From Pseudomonas fluorescens (GTDB lineage: Bacteria; Pseudomonadota; Gammaproteobacteria; Pseudomonadales; Pseudomonadaceae), in the NCBI RefSeq assembly GCF_001623525.1, contig NZ_CP015225.1:558001-622000 (forward strand): DNA of 64,000 nucleotides, given 5' to 3'. The position numbers were made by a program, and so were the translations under genes. Shown here piece after piece: positions 46,870 through 58,157 of the stretch. Positions within the stretch are counted from its first letter, which is position 1; the number at the start of each line of letters is the position of its first letter. The notes under the pieces were generated by a model, which saw nothing but the letters and a program-made list of their open reading frames with translations, did no database searches and was not told where the DNA came from.

Positions 46870-46870
<1 letters not shown>
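46526..46870 (-). CDS. mnhC: Multisubunit Na+(K+)/H+ antiporter subunit C
   Basis: A 114-residue NuoK-like MnhC/MrpC/PhaC subunit with three membrane helices (AIAIGVLAASGVWLILRPRT; VVMGLCLLSYGVNLFIFSMG; ALVLTAIVISFAMTALFLVV). The conserved GLxLLSYGVNLxIF and DPLPQALVLTAIVI patterns are present. Start overlaps the subunit A/B stop (ATGA). Confidence 0.93.
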
Positions 46871-49794
<2,924 letters not shown>

Positions 49795-49800
49795 AGGCTT

Positions 49801-50004
49801 CTATTCGGCGGGAGGTTGTGAGGGATCATACGTGGCGTATTCCCGATCACCAACCGCGAGGGTGTCGCAGAATCCTACAAGGTAGGTGGGGTTTTCCGAC
49901 CTTGCAGGGTTCCAGATGACCTTGCACGCGCCGTCAATGTCGGGATGGCCACTGTCGAGGGTGGTGGTTTTTTCGGCGAACAATGGATTGCTGGCCGGCC
50001 TCAA
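49801..50004 (-). CDS. Possible small hypothetical protein
   Basis: A 67-residue frame, MRPASNPLFAEKTTTLDSGH ... YLVGFCDTLAVGDREYATYD, ends seven bases before the antiporter start and overlaps the EamA gene stop by four bases. It has no recognised family and no strong ribosome site, though composition is not obviously random. It may simply be leader sequence of the antiporter operon. Confidence 0.3.
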   Translation of the reverse strand: MRPASNPLFAEKTTTLDSGHPDIDGACKVIWNPARSENPTYLVGFCDTLAVGDREYATYDPSQPPAE

Positions 50005-50933
50005 CCTTCCTGTTCAAGCCCTTCATCGACTGGGATGGCGTCTTTGTTGCGGGTCTTCAACTCACTAACAATCACCGCCGCGACGATCAGCGCCGCGCCG
50101 AACAAGGCAATCGCCGGCAACCGTTCGCCCGCCAGGCGCCCGGCAATGCCGGCCCACACCGGCTCGCCAGCATAGATCAGCGTGGCGCGGGTGGGTGAGA
50201 CACTTTTCTGCGCCCAGTTCATCGCCACCTGAATGGCTGCACTGGCGGCTCCCAGGCCAACGGCGCTGACCAGCAGCAGCCAGGAGAACGCCGGGATCGC
50301 TTCCTGGGTCGGCACCACCAGCAGGAACGCCAGCACCGCCGTGCTTGCCAGTTGCACCACGGTCACCCGGCGCACATCGACCTGGCCGGCATAGGCGCTG
50401 ATCAGGATGATTTCGGCGGCAATCGCGATGGCGCTGATCAACGTGGCGATTTCACCGGGGCTGAAGTTCAGCGAGGCTCCGGCCGGGCCCGACACCAGCA
50501 TCAACCCGGTAAACGCCAGCATGATGCCGATGCTCGGCATCAAGCCCGGTCGACGGCCCAACACCAGCCATTGCAGCAAGGGCACGAATGGCACGTAAAG
50601 CGCGGTGATGAACGCCGATTGGCTGCTGGGGATGGTTTGCAGGCCGACGGTCTGCAGGCCGTAGCCGAGCATGATCGCCACGCCGATAAAGCAGCCGGCC
50701 TTGAGTTCGAAGAGGGTCAGGTCCCGCAGATGCCGCCAGGAAAACAGCGCGACAAACACGGCCGCGGCGGCAAAGCGCAGGCCAACGAAAAACATCGGCC
50801 CGCTGACCGTCATGGCGTGCTGCACCAGCAGGAAGGTCCCACCCCAGATCATGGTGATCAGCACCAGCACGCATTCGGCCTTGCTGAACCTTGAGAAACG
50901 GGAGGAAGCTTGAGGGGAATTCACCGATGCCAT
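50001..50933 (-). CDS. EamA-family (DMT) exporter
   Basis: A 310-residue transporter with ten hydrophobic segments, two EamA repeats (about 17-145 and 160-290). Landmarks: LVLITMIWGGTFLLVQHAMT in helix 1, FFVGLRFAAAAVFVALF in helix 2, PSSQSAFITALYVPFVPLLQ, and in repeat 2 KSVSPTRATLIYAGEPVWAG. By family a metabolite or amino-acid exporter; substrate unknown. ATG 50933 (MASVNSPQ) is used. It is divergent from an XRE-cupin regulator gene, a frequent pairing. Confidence 0.9.
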   Translation of the reverse strand: MASVNSPQASSRFSRFSKAECVLVLITMIWGGTFLLVQHAMTVSGPMFFVGLRFAAAAVFVALFSWRHLRDLTLFELKAGCFIGVAIMLGYGLQTVGLQTIPSSQSAFITALYVPFVPLLQWLVLGRRPGLMPSIGIMLAFTGLMLVSGPAGASLNFSPGEIATLISAIAIAAEIILISAYAGQVDVRRVTVVQLASTAVLAFLLVVPTQEAIPAFSWLLLVSAVGLGAASAAIQVAMNWAQKSVSPTRATLIYAGEPVWAGIAGRLAGERLPAIALFGAALIVAAVIVSELKTRNKDAIPVDEGLEQEG

Positions 50934-50984
50934 GACCTTGCGCGCCACTTGAGGCGGACGCACAATGCGCCCGAAGTTGGGCAG

Positions 50985-50990
50985 TATAAT
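50985..50990 (+). promoter_or_regulatory. Candidate -10 box of the XRE-cupin gene
   Basis: A perfect TATAAT, with a weak -35 region, 33 bases before GTG 51018 in the 84-base divergent gap. Confidence 0.5.
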
Positions 50991-51017
50991 GCGCAGCCCT
51001 ACCATGTGAGCAATATA

Positions 51018-51581
51018 GTGCACAAAGAATCCGGCCAGCGGGCTTCCGTCCTGCAACACGTCAGCCAGAACATCCGTCGTCTGCGCCATGCCGCGCAGCT
51101 CAGCCAGACCGCGCTGGCGGAATTGTCCGGGGTCAGCCGGCGCATGCTGGTGGCCATCGAGGCCGGGGAAAAGAACGTCAGCCTGACCACCCTGGACCGG
51201 GTGGCCGAAGCCCTCGACGTAGCCTTCAGCGACTTGATCCAGGCGCCCGACGCCCGCGATCCGAGCCGCATCAACGAGCTGGCCTGGGCCGGCACCATTC
51301 CCGGCAGCAAAGCCGTATTGCTGGCAAAAGCCACCGCCAGCCGCGAAGTCGAACTCTGGGAATGGCGCCTGGAGCCCGGCGAGCATTACCATTCCGAACC
51401 CGACGCCGACGGTTGGAGCGAGCAGCTTTATGTCTTCGAGGGCTGCCTGACGCTGCTGTTGGGCAGTGAGGAACGCCGGATTGGTGCCGGGGAGTTTTTC
51501 ATGTTCGCCAGCAACCAGCCCCATGCCTATCGCAATGATGGTTTGGTGGCGGCGCGGTTTGTACGCAATGTGGTGATGTGA
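51018..51581 (+). CDS. XRE-family regulator with C-terminal cupin
   Basis: A 187-residue regulator. The N-terminal helix-turn-helix (about 12-66) reads VSQNIRRLRHAAQLSQTALA then LSGVSRRMLVAIEAGEKNVS. The C-terminal cupin barrel (about 105-185) contains LEPGEHYHSEPDADGWSEQL and ASNQPHAYRN as ligand or metal site. The family normally starts with a HKE.. sequence, matching GTG 51018; another GTG four codons upstream is possible. It probably controls the divergent EamA exporter in response to a small molecule held by the cupin. Confidence 0.88.
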   Translation: MHKESGQRASVLQHVSQNIRRLRHAAQLSQTALAELSGVSRRMLVAIEAGEKNVSLTTLDRVAEALDVAFSDLIQAPDARDPSRINELAWAGTIPGSKAVLLAKATASREVELWEWRLEPGEHYHSEPDADGWSEQLYVFEGCLTLLLGSEERRIGAGEFFMFASNQPHAYRNDGLVAARFVRNVVM

Positions 51582-51726
51582 TTTTCATTTTAAATACTGT
51601 TCATGCATTCACCTGTCAGGTTTGACAGTAGATGGCTGGGCAAGGCTTCTATCACAATCAACGAGTGGCGGATAACGTCTCGGTATACAAGTCCCACAAG
51701 GACAATCTTATTGAGAGGGTTCCACA

Positions 51727-52095
51727 ATGGAACACGAAAATGAAGATACTTTAGTGCTTGTAGATCCAGAACTTCCAGCTCCCCGGATTTTGCAAGCAGT
51801 CAATAATGAGATTCATACTAATATTTTTGACGATTGTACGATTGTCACTCGTCTTCCTTCGTTTGCTGAGGCAGGTTATGAAATTCGTTTTGTTTTTGAC
51901 TCGCCCCAGGGGCCGCTTTTCGGTCCGCGGGAGCGAATCACTCCGGAGCAAATTGACCGCGGTGAGGCTGAATGGCACATAACTTCTTTTAAGTTGAGCC
52001 TAAAGCCAGGGATGCAGATATCGGTGGAATATACTATTTATAAGGGTGATCATCCGATACGATCACCACGCGTGCCGTATCAGGTTGTTAGATAG
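51727..52095 (+). CDS. AT-rich hypothetical protein, all-beta
   Basis: A 122-residue protein: LVLVDPELPAPRILQAVNNE, YEIRFVFDSPQGPLFGPRER and MQISVEYTIYKGDHPIRSPR. Alternating hydrophobic strands suggest an Ig-like or similar sandwich. No family is recognised. Its codon usage is much more AT-rich than neighbours (GC-rich chromosome), and intergenic DNA on both sides (51582-51726, 52096-52329) is also AT-rich, so a recently acquired gene is likely. GAGAGGG precedes the start. No signal peptide. Confidence 0.68.
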   Translation: MEHENEDTLVLVDPELPAPRILQAVNNEIHTNIFDDCTIVTRLPSFAEAGYEIRFVFDSPQGPLFGPRERITPEQIDRGEAEWHITSFKLSLKPGMQISVEYTIYKGDHPIRSPRVPYQVVR

Positions 52096-52329
52096 AGGAA
52101 GGCGGGCAGAAAACGTCAATGGTTTTGCTTGGCAATAGCTGATGTGTAGGGTCTCGTTGTGGGAATACCTGTTCCTCTAGATCCTGAATTAGGTGAGCTG
52201 CTTTATAACTAGCTTCCGTAAAATCAGACAAAACAGTAAGGTGGCTTCATCTCATCGGAAACTCCCACAGTGTGCCTAGACGATGACGAGTAACCGATGG
52301 GGTGTTTACTGTTTTTATGGAAGCGTTCA

Positions 52330-53763
52330 ATGAAAGATGATTTGACTACGCTAGCGCCACGTTTTGCCGACATCCTCATCATCGGCGGCGGCCTGAGCGG
52401 CACCATGCTGGCGGCGCAATTGCTGCGCCTGCCGGGCCGGCGTGAGGTGCTGATTGTCGAGCCGCGCAGCGAGCTGGGCCGGGGCGAGGCCTACAGTGCC
52501 GTGGAGCTGGGGCACACCTTGAACGGCAATGCGGCGCGCATGAGCGTCGACCCGGACAACGCCGACGACCTGACCCAATGGCTCACCGCGTTCATCGAGG
52601 CTGGCGGCTGGCCCGAGTCGGATCAGCAGCACGTGCCGATCAGCGAGTTGTTCCCGCCCCGGGGAATGTTTGGCCTCTATGTGCAACAACGGCTGGCCGA
52701 GGCTCGCGCGTTGGGCGCACGAAACGGTTCGACTGCCGAGCACGTGCGTGGGGAGGCCGTGGACCTGCGGGTTGTCGACGATGCCGTCATGCTGACGCTG
52801 GATGACGGCCAACTCTTACGTGGCCGTTTCGCGGTGCTGGCCACCGGCATGTTCCCGGCGGCACGCACCCCGCAAACCGAATCCAGCGGCTTGAATGCCG
52901 CGGCCCTGGACCCTTGGGATGTGGCGGCGATGCGCCTGCTTGATCCGCAGTCCACGGTGCTGATCATCGGCTCGGGGCTGACCATGGTCGATGCCGTGGT
53001 GTCCCTGGAGCAGGCCGGGCACCGTGGCCCGATCGAAGTGTTTTCCCGTCATGGTTTGTTGCCTCATGTGCGCCGCCAGCCACCCGCCTGGGTGGATTTC
53101 CTCGCCGACGATCACAGCCTGCGGTCGCCACTTCAGTTGATGCGGGCCCTGCGCGAGCAATGCCGCCGGGCCCAGGCCGAGGGCATTGATTGGCAGGCGC
53201 CGCTGGACACGGTGCGCGCCCACATCGGGCGCTTGTGGAGCCAGGCCAGCGATGTGCAACGCCGGCAGTTCGTCCGGCATGTACGGCCATGGTGGGAGAG
53301 CCATCACCATCGTTCGCCACCGCTGAGCGCCGAACTGGTGGCGCGTCTGCATGAAGAAGGGCGGTTGCGGATCCAGGCGGCATCGTTCAAGGGGCTGGTG
53401 GCGTCCGCCGAGGGCACGGTGGGTATCCGCATCCGCCGTCGGGGTGAGGCTGAGCTGACCGTGGTGCAGGGCGCGGCGCTGATCAACTCCAGCGGTATTG
53501 AATATGACTGGCGCCGCGTGGCGCGACCGTTGCCGCAGCAGTTGCTGGCTCGCGGTCTGATCCAGCCGGGGCCGCTGGCCCTGGGCATTGCCGCCCGGCC
53601 TGACGGTGCGGTGCTGGACGCCCAAGGGGCCCCCGCCCAGCGGCTGTTCGCCATGGGGCCGCCGTTGCGGGGGATGTGGTGGGAAAGCACCGCCGTGACC
53701 GACGTGGCGAGCCAGGCCAAGGCGCTGGCGGCGCGGTTGGTTGAGTGGCAAACCCAAAATTGA
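52330..53763 (+). CDS. FAD/NAD(P)-binding oxidoreductase (NAD_binding_9 type)
   Basis: A 477-residue flavin enzyme. The FAD motif is DILIIGGGLSGTMLAAQLLR (about 15-34), followed by VEPRSELGRGEAYSAVELGH, typical of the family with PF13454-like N-terminal domain. A second dinucleotide motif TVLIIGSGLTMVDAVVSLEQ lies around 215-234. The end LFAMGPPLRGMWWESTAVTD is the closing FAD region. ATG 52330 follows GGAAG. Function is unknown (related to proteins named HcaD/adenylate-like in annotation). The last 85 bases are repeated downstream. Confidence 0.83.
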   Translation: MKDDLTTLAPRFADILIIGGGLSGTMLAAQLLRLPGRREVLIVEPRSELGRGEAYSAVELGHTLNGNAARMSVDPDNADDLTQWLTAFIEAGGWPESDQQHVPISELFPPRGMFGLYVQQRLAEARALGARNGSTAEHVRGEAVDLRVVDDAVMLTLDDGQLLRGRFAVLATGMFPAARTPQTESSGLNAAALDPWDVAAMRLLDPQSTVLIIGSGLTMVDAVVSLEQAGHRGPIEVFSRHGLLPHVRRQPPAWVDFLADDHSLRSPLQLMRALREQCRRAQAEGIDWQAPLDTVRAHIGRLWSQASDVQRRQFVRHVRPWWESHHHRSPPLSAELVARLHEEGRLRIQAASFKGLVASAEGTVGIRIRRRGEAELTVVQGAALINSSGIEYDWRRVARPLPQQLLARGLIQPGPLALGIAARPDGAVLDAQGAPAQRLFAMGPPLRGMWWESTAVTDVASQAKALAARLVEWQTQN

Positions 53764-54169
53764 AGTTGGACACCTGTGGCGAGGGAGCTTGCTCCCGCTG
53801 GGCTACGAAGTAGCCCCAAAACCATTCACCCGGGTGTGTCAGGGTGATCGCATTCAGCCTTCAGCCTCTTTGGGGTTGCTGCGCAACCCCGCGGGAGCAA
53901 GCTCCCTCGCCACAGGGGAGGCATTGAATGGTGGGAAAGCACCGCCGTGACCGACGTGGCGAGCCAGGCCAAGGCGCTGGCGGCACGGTTGGTTGAGTGG
54001 CAAACCCAAAATTGAAGTTGGACACCTGTGGCGAGGGAGCTTGCTCCCGCTGGGCTACGAAGTAGCCCCAAAACCATTCACCCGGGTGTGTCAGGGTGAT
54101 CGCATTCAGCATTCAGTCTCTTTGGGGTTGCTGCGCAACCCAGCGGGAGCAAGCTCCCTCGCCACAGGG
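53677..54169. repeat. 252-base tandem duplication: FAD gene tail plus REP pair
   Basis: 53677-53917 recurs at 53929-54169 with only a few substitutions. Each copy contains the last 85 or so bases of the FAD gene (GGGAAAGCACCGCCGTGACC to the stop) plus a type A REP pair (53775-53914 and 54027-54166). The first copy ends the real gene; the second is a dead tail. Confidence 0.93.
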
Positions 54170-54213
54170 TTAACCATGTCCCCGGACCAAACAGGGGATA
54201 CTGAAGTGAGGGG

Positions 54214-55329
54214 TTATAGCTCGCTGACCTTCACCCAACGCTGCTCCCGCGCCGCCACCCGAATCGCCGCCGCCAGCCGCTCCACTTCCCAGGCCTCTTC
54301 GAAGTCCGTGCCGCTGCCGCCTTCGCCTGCAAGCGTCATGACCAGTTCCTGCACCTCCAGGGTCTTCAATTCGTTGTACCCCAACTGGTGCCCGGCGGCC
54401 GGGCTGAACGCGGCGTAGCCCGGCAAATCCGGGCCGGCCAGCAGGCGCTGGAAACCTGGCTGGCCGACGCGACACACGCGCAGTTCATTCAGCCGTTCCT
54501 GATCGAACGCCAGGGTGCCGAGGGTGCCGCTGATCTCGAAGCTCAGGTGGTTTTTGTAGCCGTGCTTGAGCCAACTGCTGCTCACCGTGCCCCGGGCGCC
54601 ATTGGCGAAACGCAGCAGCGCGTGGACCTGGTCGTCCACCGCGATGGTACGTTGTTCGGCATTGCCCGCGCTGGCAGGGCGTTGGCTGTGCACGGTCTGG
54701 CTGTCGGCGCACACCGCTTCGACATCGCCCAACAAGTGCCGGGCCATGGCCAGCAAGTGGCTGCCCAGGTCCGCCAGTGCGCCGCCGGCGTGGGCCGCTT
54801 CGCAGCGCCATGACCACGGCGAGGCGGGGTTGGCCATGAAGTCTTCGCTGAATTCGCCCTGGAAACTGATGATCTGTCCCAGTTCGCCGCGCTGGATCAT
54901 GTCCCGCGCCCGTTGAATGATCGGGTTGTGCTGGTAGTTGTAGCCGACCCGCGTCACCACCCCGGCCGCCTTGGCCGCCTGGCGCATCTGCTCGGCCTGC
55001 TCCAGGGACACCGCCAGGGGCTTTTCACAATAGACCGGCTTGCCCGCCGCCAACGCCGCCATGGTCATCGGGAAGTGCAGGTGATTGGGAGTGGTGATGG
55101 CGATCAGGTTGACCTTGGGGTCGTCAATCAGTTGTTGCCAGTCGCTGTGGGCCGTTTCGAACCCCCAGCTCTGGGCGCACTGCCGGGCACGCTGCGGATC
55201 GGCGTCGGCCAGGGCCGCCAGTGTCAGGTTCAGGGGGAGGTCGAACACCGCCTTGGCATTGTGGAACGCCAGGGCATGGGCACGGCCCATGAAGCCGGTG
55301 CCAATCAGACCGATGCCGAGTTCACGCAT
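54214..55329 (-). CDS. Gfo/Idh/MocA-family oxidoreductase
   Basis: A 371-residue NAD(P)-dependent dehydrogenase: Rossmann motif GIGLIGTGFMGRAHALAFHN (about 5-24), signature EKPLAVSLEQAEQMRQAAKA, substrate region GGALADLGSHLLAMARHLLG with the conserved Asp/His, and ISGTLGTLAFDQERLNELRV. It belongs to the same superfamily as IolG and the gene at 31541. Two tandem GGAA-N6-TTC sites upstream match the inositol operators, so it is likely induced with the iol genes. Substrate, a polyol or sugar acid, is inferred. Confidence 0.88.
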   Translation of the reverse strand: MRELGIGLIGTGFMGRAHALAFHNAKAVFDLPLNLTLAALADADPQRARQCAQSWGFETAHSDWQQLIDDPKVNLIAITTPNHLHFPMTMAALAAGKPVYCEKPLAVSLEQAEQMRQAAKAAGVVTRVGYNYQHNPIIQRARDMIQRGELGQIISFQGEFSEDFMANPASPWSWRCEAAHAGGALADLGSHLLAMARHLLGDVEAVCADSQTVHSQRPASAGNAEQRTIAVDDQVHALLRFANGARGTVSSSWLKHGYKNHLSFEISGTLGTLAFDQERLNELRVCRVGQPGFQRLLAGPDLPGYAAFSPAAGHQLGYNELKTLEVQELVMTLAGEGGSGTDFEEAWEVERLAAAIRVAAREQRWVKVSEL

Positions 55330-55373
55330 GAGGAAGAGCCCTTTGAATTGTTATTTTCAGAAGGGCTATTTAT

Positions 55374-55387
55374 GGAATAAATATTCG
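55374..55387. promoter_or_regulatory. IolR-type operator 1 upstream of the Gfo/Idh gene
   Basis: GGAATAAATATTCG: GGAA-N6-TTCN with one mismatch to the iol palindrome. It lies 45 bases upstream of the minus-strand start codon. Confidence 0.55.
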
Positions 55388-55402
55388 CTAATTGCAAATG
55401 TT

Positions 55403-55416
55403 GGAATAAATATTCA
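55403..55416. promoter_or_regulatory. IolR-type operator 2 upstream of the Gfo/Idh gene
   Basis: GGAATAAATATTCA, the second site, 29 bases from the first, about three helical turns, so dimers could bind on the same face. Confidence 0.55.
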
Positions 55417-55442
55417 TTTGTTCGTCGTCACTGCAATGCCAT

Positions 55443-55469
55443 GTAGGAGCGAGCAAGCCCGCTCCCACA
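55443..55469. repeat. Short palindrome after the SDR gene
   Basis: GGAGCG..CGCTCC stem (GTAGGAGCGAGCAAGCCCGC then TCCCACA), the degenerate single-arm REP type C form, between the SDR stop and the operators. Confidence 0.6.
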
Positions 55470-55482
55470 AAGGTTTCCATCC

Positions 55483-56250
55483 TCAGGACAGGAACCCACC
55501 GTCCACATTCAACGCCACACCCGTGGTGTAGCTCGATGCATCGCTGGCCAGGTACAGCACAGCGCCGGCCATTTCGCTCGGGTCGGCCACGCGCTTGAGG
55601 GGGATCTGCGCCAGGGCGGTTTTCAGGATGGCGTCGTTCTTGACCAGGGCCGAGGCGAACTTGGTGTCGGTCAGGCCCGGCAGAAGGGCGTTGCAGCGGA
55701 TGCCGAATTGCGCGCACTCCTTGGCGAAGACTTTGGTCATGTTGATCACCGCAGCCTTGGTCACCGAGTAGATACCCTGGAAGATCCCCGGCGAGATGCC
55801 GTTGATCGACGCCACGTTGATGATGCTGCCGCCGCCGTTCTCGCGCATCAGCTTGCCGGCTTCCACCGACATGAAGAAGTAGCCGCGGATGTTCACGTCG
55901 ACGGTTTTCTGGAACGCACCCAGGTCGGTGTCCAGGACGTTGCAGAATTGCGGGTTGGTGGCGGCGTTGTTGACCAGGATGTCCAGGCGTCCGAACTGTT
56001 CGCGGATGTCCGCGAATACCTGGCTGATCTGCTCCATTTCACCGATGTGGCAGGCGATGGCGGTGGCCTTGCCGCCGGCGGCGATGATGGCGTCGGCCAC
56101 GTGCTGGCAACCGTCGAGCTTGCGGCTGGAAACGATCACATGCGCGCCTTGCTGGGCCAGCAGTTTGGCGATGGCCTCGCCGATGCCGCGGCTGGCGCCG
56201 GAAACGAAAGCGATTTTACCGTCGAGGTCGAACAACTGGGTCTTGGACAT
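55483..56250 (-). CDS. Short-chain dehydrogenase/reductase
   Basis: A 255-residue SDR. NAD-binding VSGASRGIGEAIAKLLAQQG (about 15-34), NNAATNP (about 91-97), catalytic Ser/Tyr/Lys in INVASINGISPGIFQGIYSV with YSVTKAAV, and the C-terminal PLKRVADPSEMAGAVLYLAS. Length is normal. It is 24 bases behind the phosphotransferase gene; this SDR-phosphotransferase pair recurs in fatty-acid-related clusters. Substrate unknown. Confidence 0.9.
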   Translation of the reverse strand: MSKTQLFDLDGKIAFVSGASRGIGEAIAKLLAQQGAHVIVSSRKLDGCQHVADAIIAAGGKATAIACHIGEMEQISQVFADIREQFGRLDILVNNAATNPQFCNVLDTDLGAFQKTVDVNIRGYFFMSVEAGKLMRENGGGSIINVASINGISPGIFQGIYSVTKAAVINMTKVFAKECAQFGIRCNALLPGLTDTKFASALVKNDAILKTALAQIPLKRVADPSEMAGAVLYLASDASSYTTGVALNVDGGFLS

Positions 56251-56274
56251 GCTGTTTCCTTGTTATAGGTGCGC

Positions 56275-57342
56275 TCAGAGCGTGGATTTGCTGATGACCT
56301 GCAGGCTCATCTGCTCCAGCAGCTTGTTCATCTGAACGAACTGCGCGAAGCGTTTGTCCTGGGTCTGGCCGTGGAAGAAGCGGTAGTAGATCTGCTGGAC
56401 GATGCCGGCCAGGCGGAACAGGCCGTAGGTGTAATAGAAGTCGAAGTTGTCGATGCGGATCCCGGCGCGCTCGGCGTAGTAATCGACGAACTCGCGGCGG
56501 GTCAGCATGCCAGGCGCGTGGCTGGGCTGGCGGCGCATCAGTTGCACCGGCGCCGGGTCGTCGGCCTCGATCCAGTAAGCGAGGCTGTTGCCCAGGTCCA
56601 TCAACGGATCGCCGATCGTGGTCAGCTCCCAGTCCAGCACGCCGATGATCTGCATCGGGTTCTCGGGGTCGAGGATCACGTTGTCGAAGCGGTAGTCGTT
56701 GTGGACGATGCTTGAAGTGGGGTGGTCGGCCGGCATCTTGTCGTTGAGCCAGGCCTTGACCGCTTCCCACTTCGGCGCATCGGGCGTCAGGGCTTTTTCG
56801 TAGCGGTCGCTCCAGCCGCGGATCTGTCGGGCCACGTAGCCTTCGGGCTTGCCCAGGTCGGCCAGGCCGCAGGCGTTGTAGTCGACACGGTGCAGCTCGA
56901 CGAGCCGGTCGATGAAGCTCTTGCACAGCGCTTCGGTGCGGGCGGCGTCGAAACCCAGTTCCGGCGGCAGGTCGGAGCGCAGGATGATGCCCTTGACCCG
57001 TTCCATCACGTAGAACTCGGCGCCCATCACTGATTCGTCGGTGCAGTGCACGTAGGCCTTCGGGCAATAGGGGAACGCCTCGCGCAACTGATTGAGGATG
57101 CGGAACTCGCGGCCCATGTCGTGGGCGGACTTGGCCTTGTGGCCGAACGGCGGACGGCGCAGGACGAATTCCTGCTCGGGGTATTCCAGCAGGTAGGTCA
57201 GGTTCGACGCGCCACCGGGAAACTGGCTGATCCGGGGCACGCCGGTCAGGCCGGGAATGTGGGCCTTGAGGTACGGGTCGATCAGGTTGGCATCGAGTTC
57301 TTCACCGTCGCGCACGCGGGTGGACTGATCAGTAAACGCCAT
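56275..57342 (-). CDS. Phosphotransferase (APH) family protein
   Basis: A 355-residue aminoglycoside-phosphotransferase/choline-kinase-fold protein of the type found beside acyl-CoA dehydrogenases (ACAD10/11-like N-terminal domain). ATP-binding region SQFPGGASNLTYLLEYPEQE with VLRRPPFG; catalytic loop IVHNDYRFDNVILDPENP (about 206-223) with the conserved H-N-D and the later IGVLDWELTTIGDPLMDLGN. Not an antibiotic-resistance gene by this pattern. Coupled to the following SDR gene. Confidence 0.9.
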   Translation of the reverse strand: MAFTDQSTRVRDGEELDANLIDPYLKAHIPGLTGVPRISQFPGGASNLTYLLEYPEQEFVLRRPPFGHKAKSAHDMGREFRILNQLREAFPYCPKAYVHCTDESVMGAEFYVMERVKGIILRSDLPPELGFDAARTEALCKSFIDRLVELHRVDYNACGLADLGKPEGYVARQIRGWSDRYEKALTPDAPKWEAVKAWLNDKMPADHPTSSIVHNDYRFDNVILDPENPMQIIGVLDWELTTIGDPLMDLGNSLAYWIEADDPAPVQLMRRQPSHAPGMLTRREFVDYYAERAGIRIDNFDFYYTYGLFRLAGIVQQIYYRFFHGQTQDKRFAQFVQMNKLLEQMSLQVISKSTL

Positions 57343-57540
57343 GCTTATCCCTTCTGCTTATTTTGGAGGCCATCGATCATTGGCTAATCTAATGGCGCGC
57401 GGGAGGCGTCACAAGCACGCCAGGGTCTTATAGGTTAGCGTGTTGCAGGATAATCAGTGGGCTTGATGCATTGCGGCGTGCGCGTCGAGGATGGGCGAGC
57501 TAAGGTTCTGGAATCTGTCGCTTTCAATGGAGCAACCGCG

Positions 57541-57936
57541 ATGGGATGCCCGCAAGTCTGTGGCACCGCGACCTTGCAATGCAGCTTCGGCGCTGCCCCG
57601 GCGGTGCTCAATGTGCTGCCGGTCAATCGCCTGCTGACCGGCGGGATGCCGGCGGCGAACATCATGGACCACATCCCGCTGGTGAACATCACCACGTTTG
57701 GCATGTGCATGAGCCTGGCGAACCCGACCGTGGCCGCCGCCACCGCGGCGGCACTCGGCGTGCTGACCCCCATGCCCTGCATCCCGGCCACCGCGGCGCC
57801 ATGGATCCCTGGCGGCGCCCCGACCCTGTTGCTGGGCAACATGCCGGCCATCGATGCTAACAGCACCTTGATGTGTACCTGGGCCGGGGTGATCAAGATC
57901 GTGGTGCCAGGGCAGGTGCAGATGTTGATTCCCTGA
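57541..57936 (+). CDS. PAAR-like protein (DUF4280/DUF4150 type)
   Basis: A 131-residue protein beginning MGCPQVCGTATLQCSFGAAP and ending GNMPAIDANSTLMCTWAGVI with glycine/proline-rich repeats and several cysteines between. This is the pattern of DUF4280 PAAR-like domains, which cap the tip of the type VI spike or related contractile systems. ATG 57541 follows GGAG by eight bases, preferred over an ATG 28 codons upstream. It is convergent with the T6SS genes that start 220 bases away, so a role with that VgrG is plausible. Confidence 0.85.
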   Translation: MGCPQVCGTATLQCSFGAAPAVLNVLPVNRLLTGGMPAANIMDHIPLVNITTFGMCMSLANPTVAAATAAALGVLTPMPCIPATAAPWIPGGAPTLLLGNMPAIDANSTLMCTWAGVIKIVVPGQVQMLIP

Positions 57937-57994
57937 GTAACACCAAGATCCCTGTGGGAGGCTATGTAGGTTACTTAAGACCGTAGATGACCCC

Positions 57995-58085
57995 GTGGCG
58001 AGGGAGCTTGCTCCCGCTGGACTGCGCAGCAGGCCCATTTTTGTGAGTGCTTCGCACTCAAGCGGGAGCAAGCTCCCTCGCCACA
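57995..58085. repeat. REP-pair intergenic palindrome (type A)
   Basis: Arms GTGGCGAGGGAGCTTGCTCC and GGAGCAAGCTCCCTCGCCAC between two convergent T6SS-related genes. Confidence 0.85.
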
Positions 58086-58157
58086 ATGAATTAAACAAAC
58101 CTTAGGTGAACAACATTCCCTGTGGGAGCGAGGCGGCTGCAGGAACCAGTCCCCAGT

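Noticed and set aside
56275..57342. Aminoglycoside resistance phosphotransferase
   Set aside because: The sequence follows the ACAD10/11-like subgroup associated with SDR and acyl-CoA genes, not resistance enzymes.
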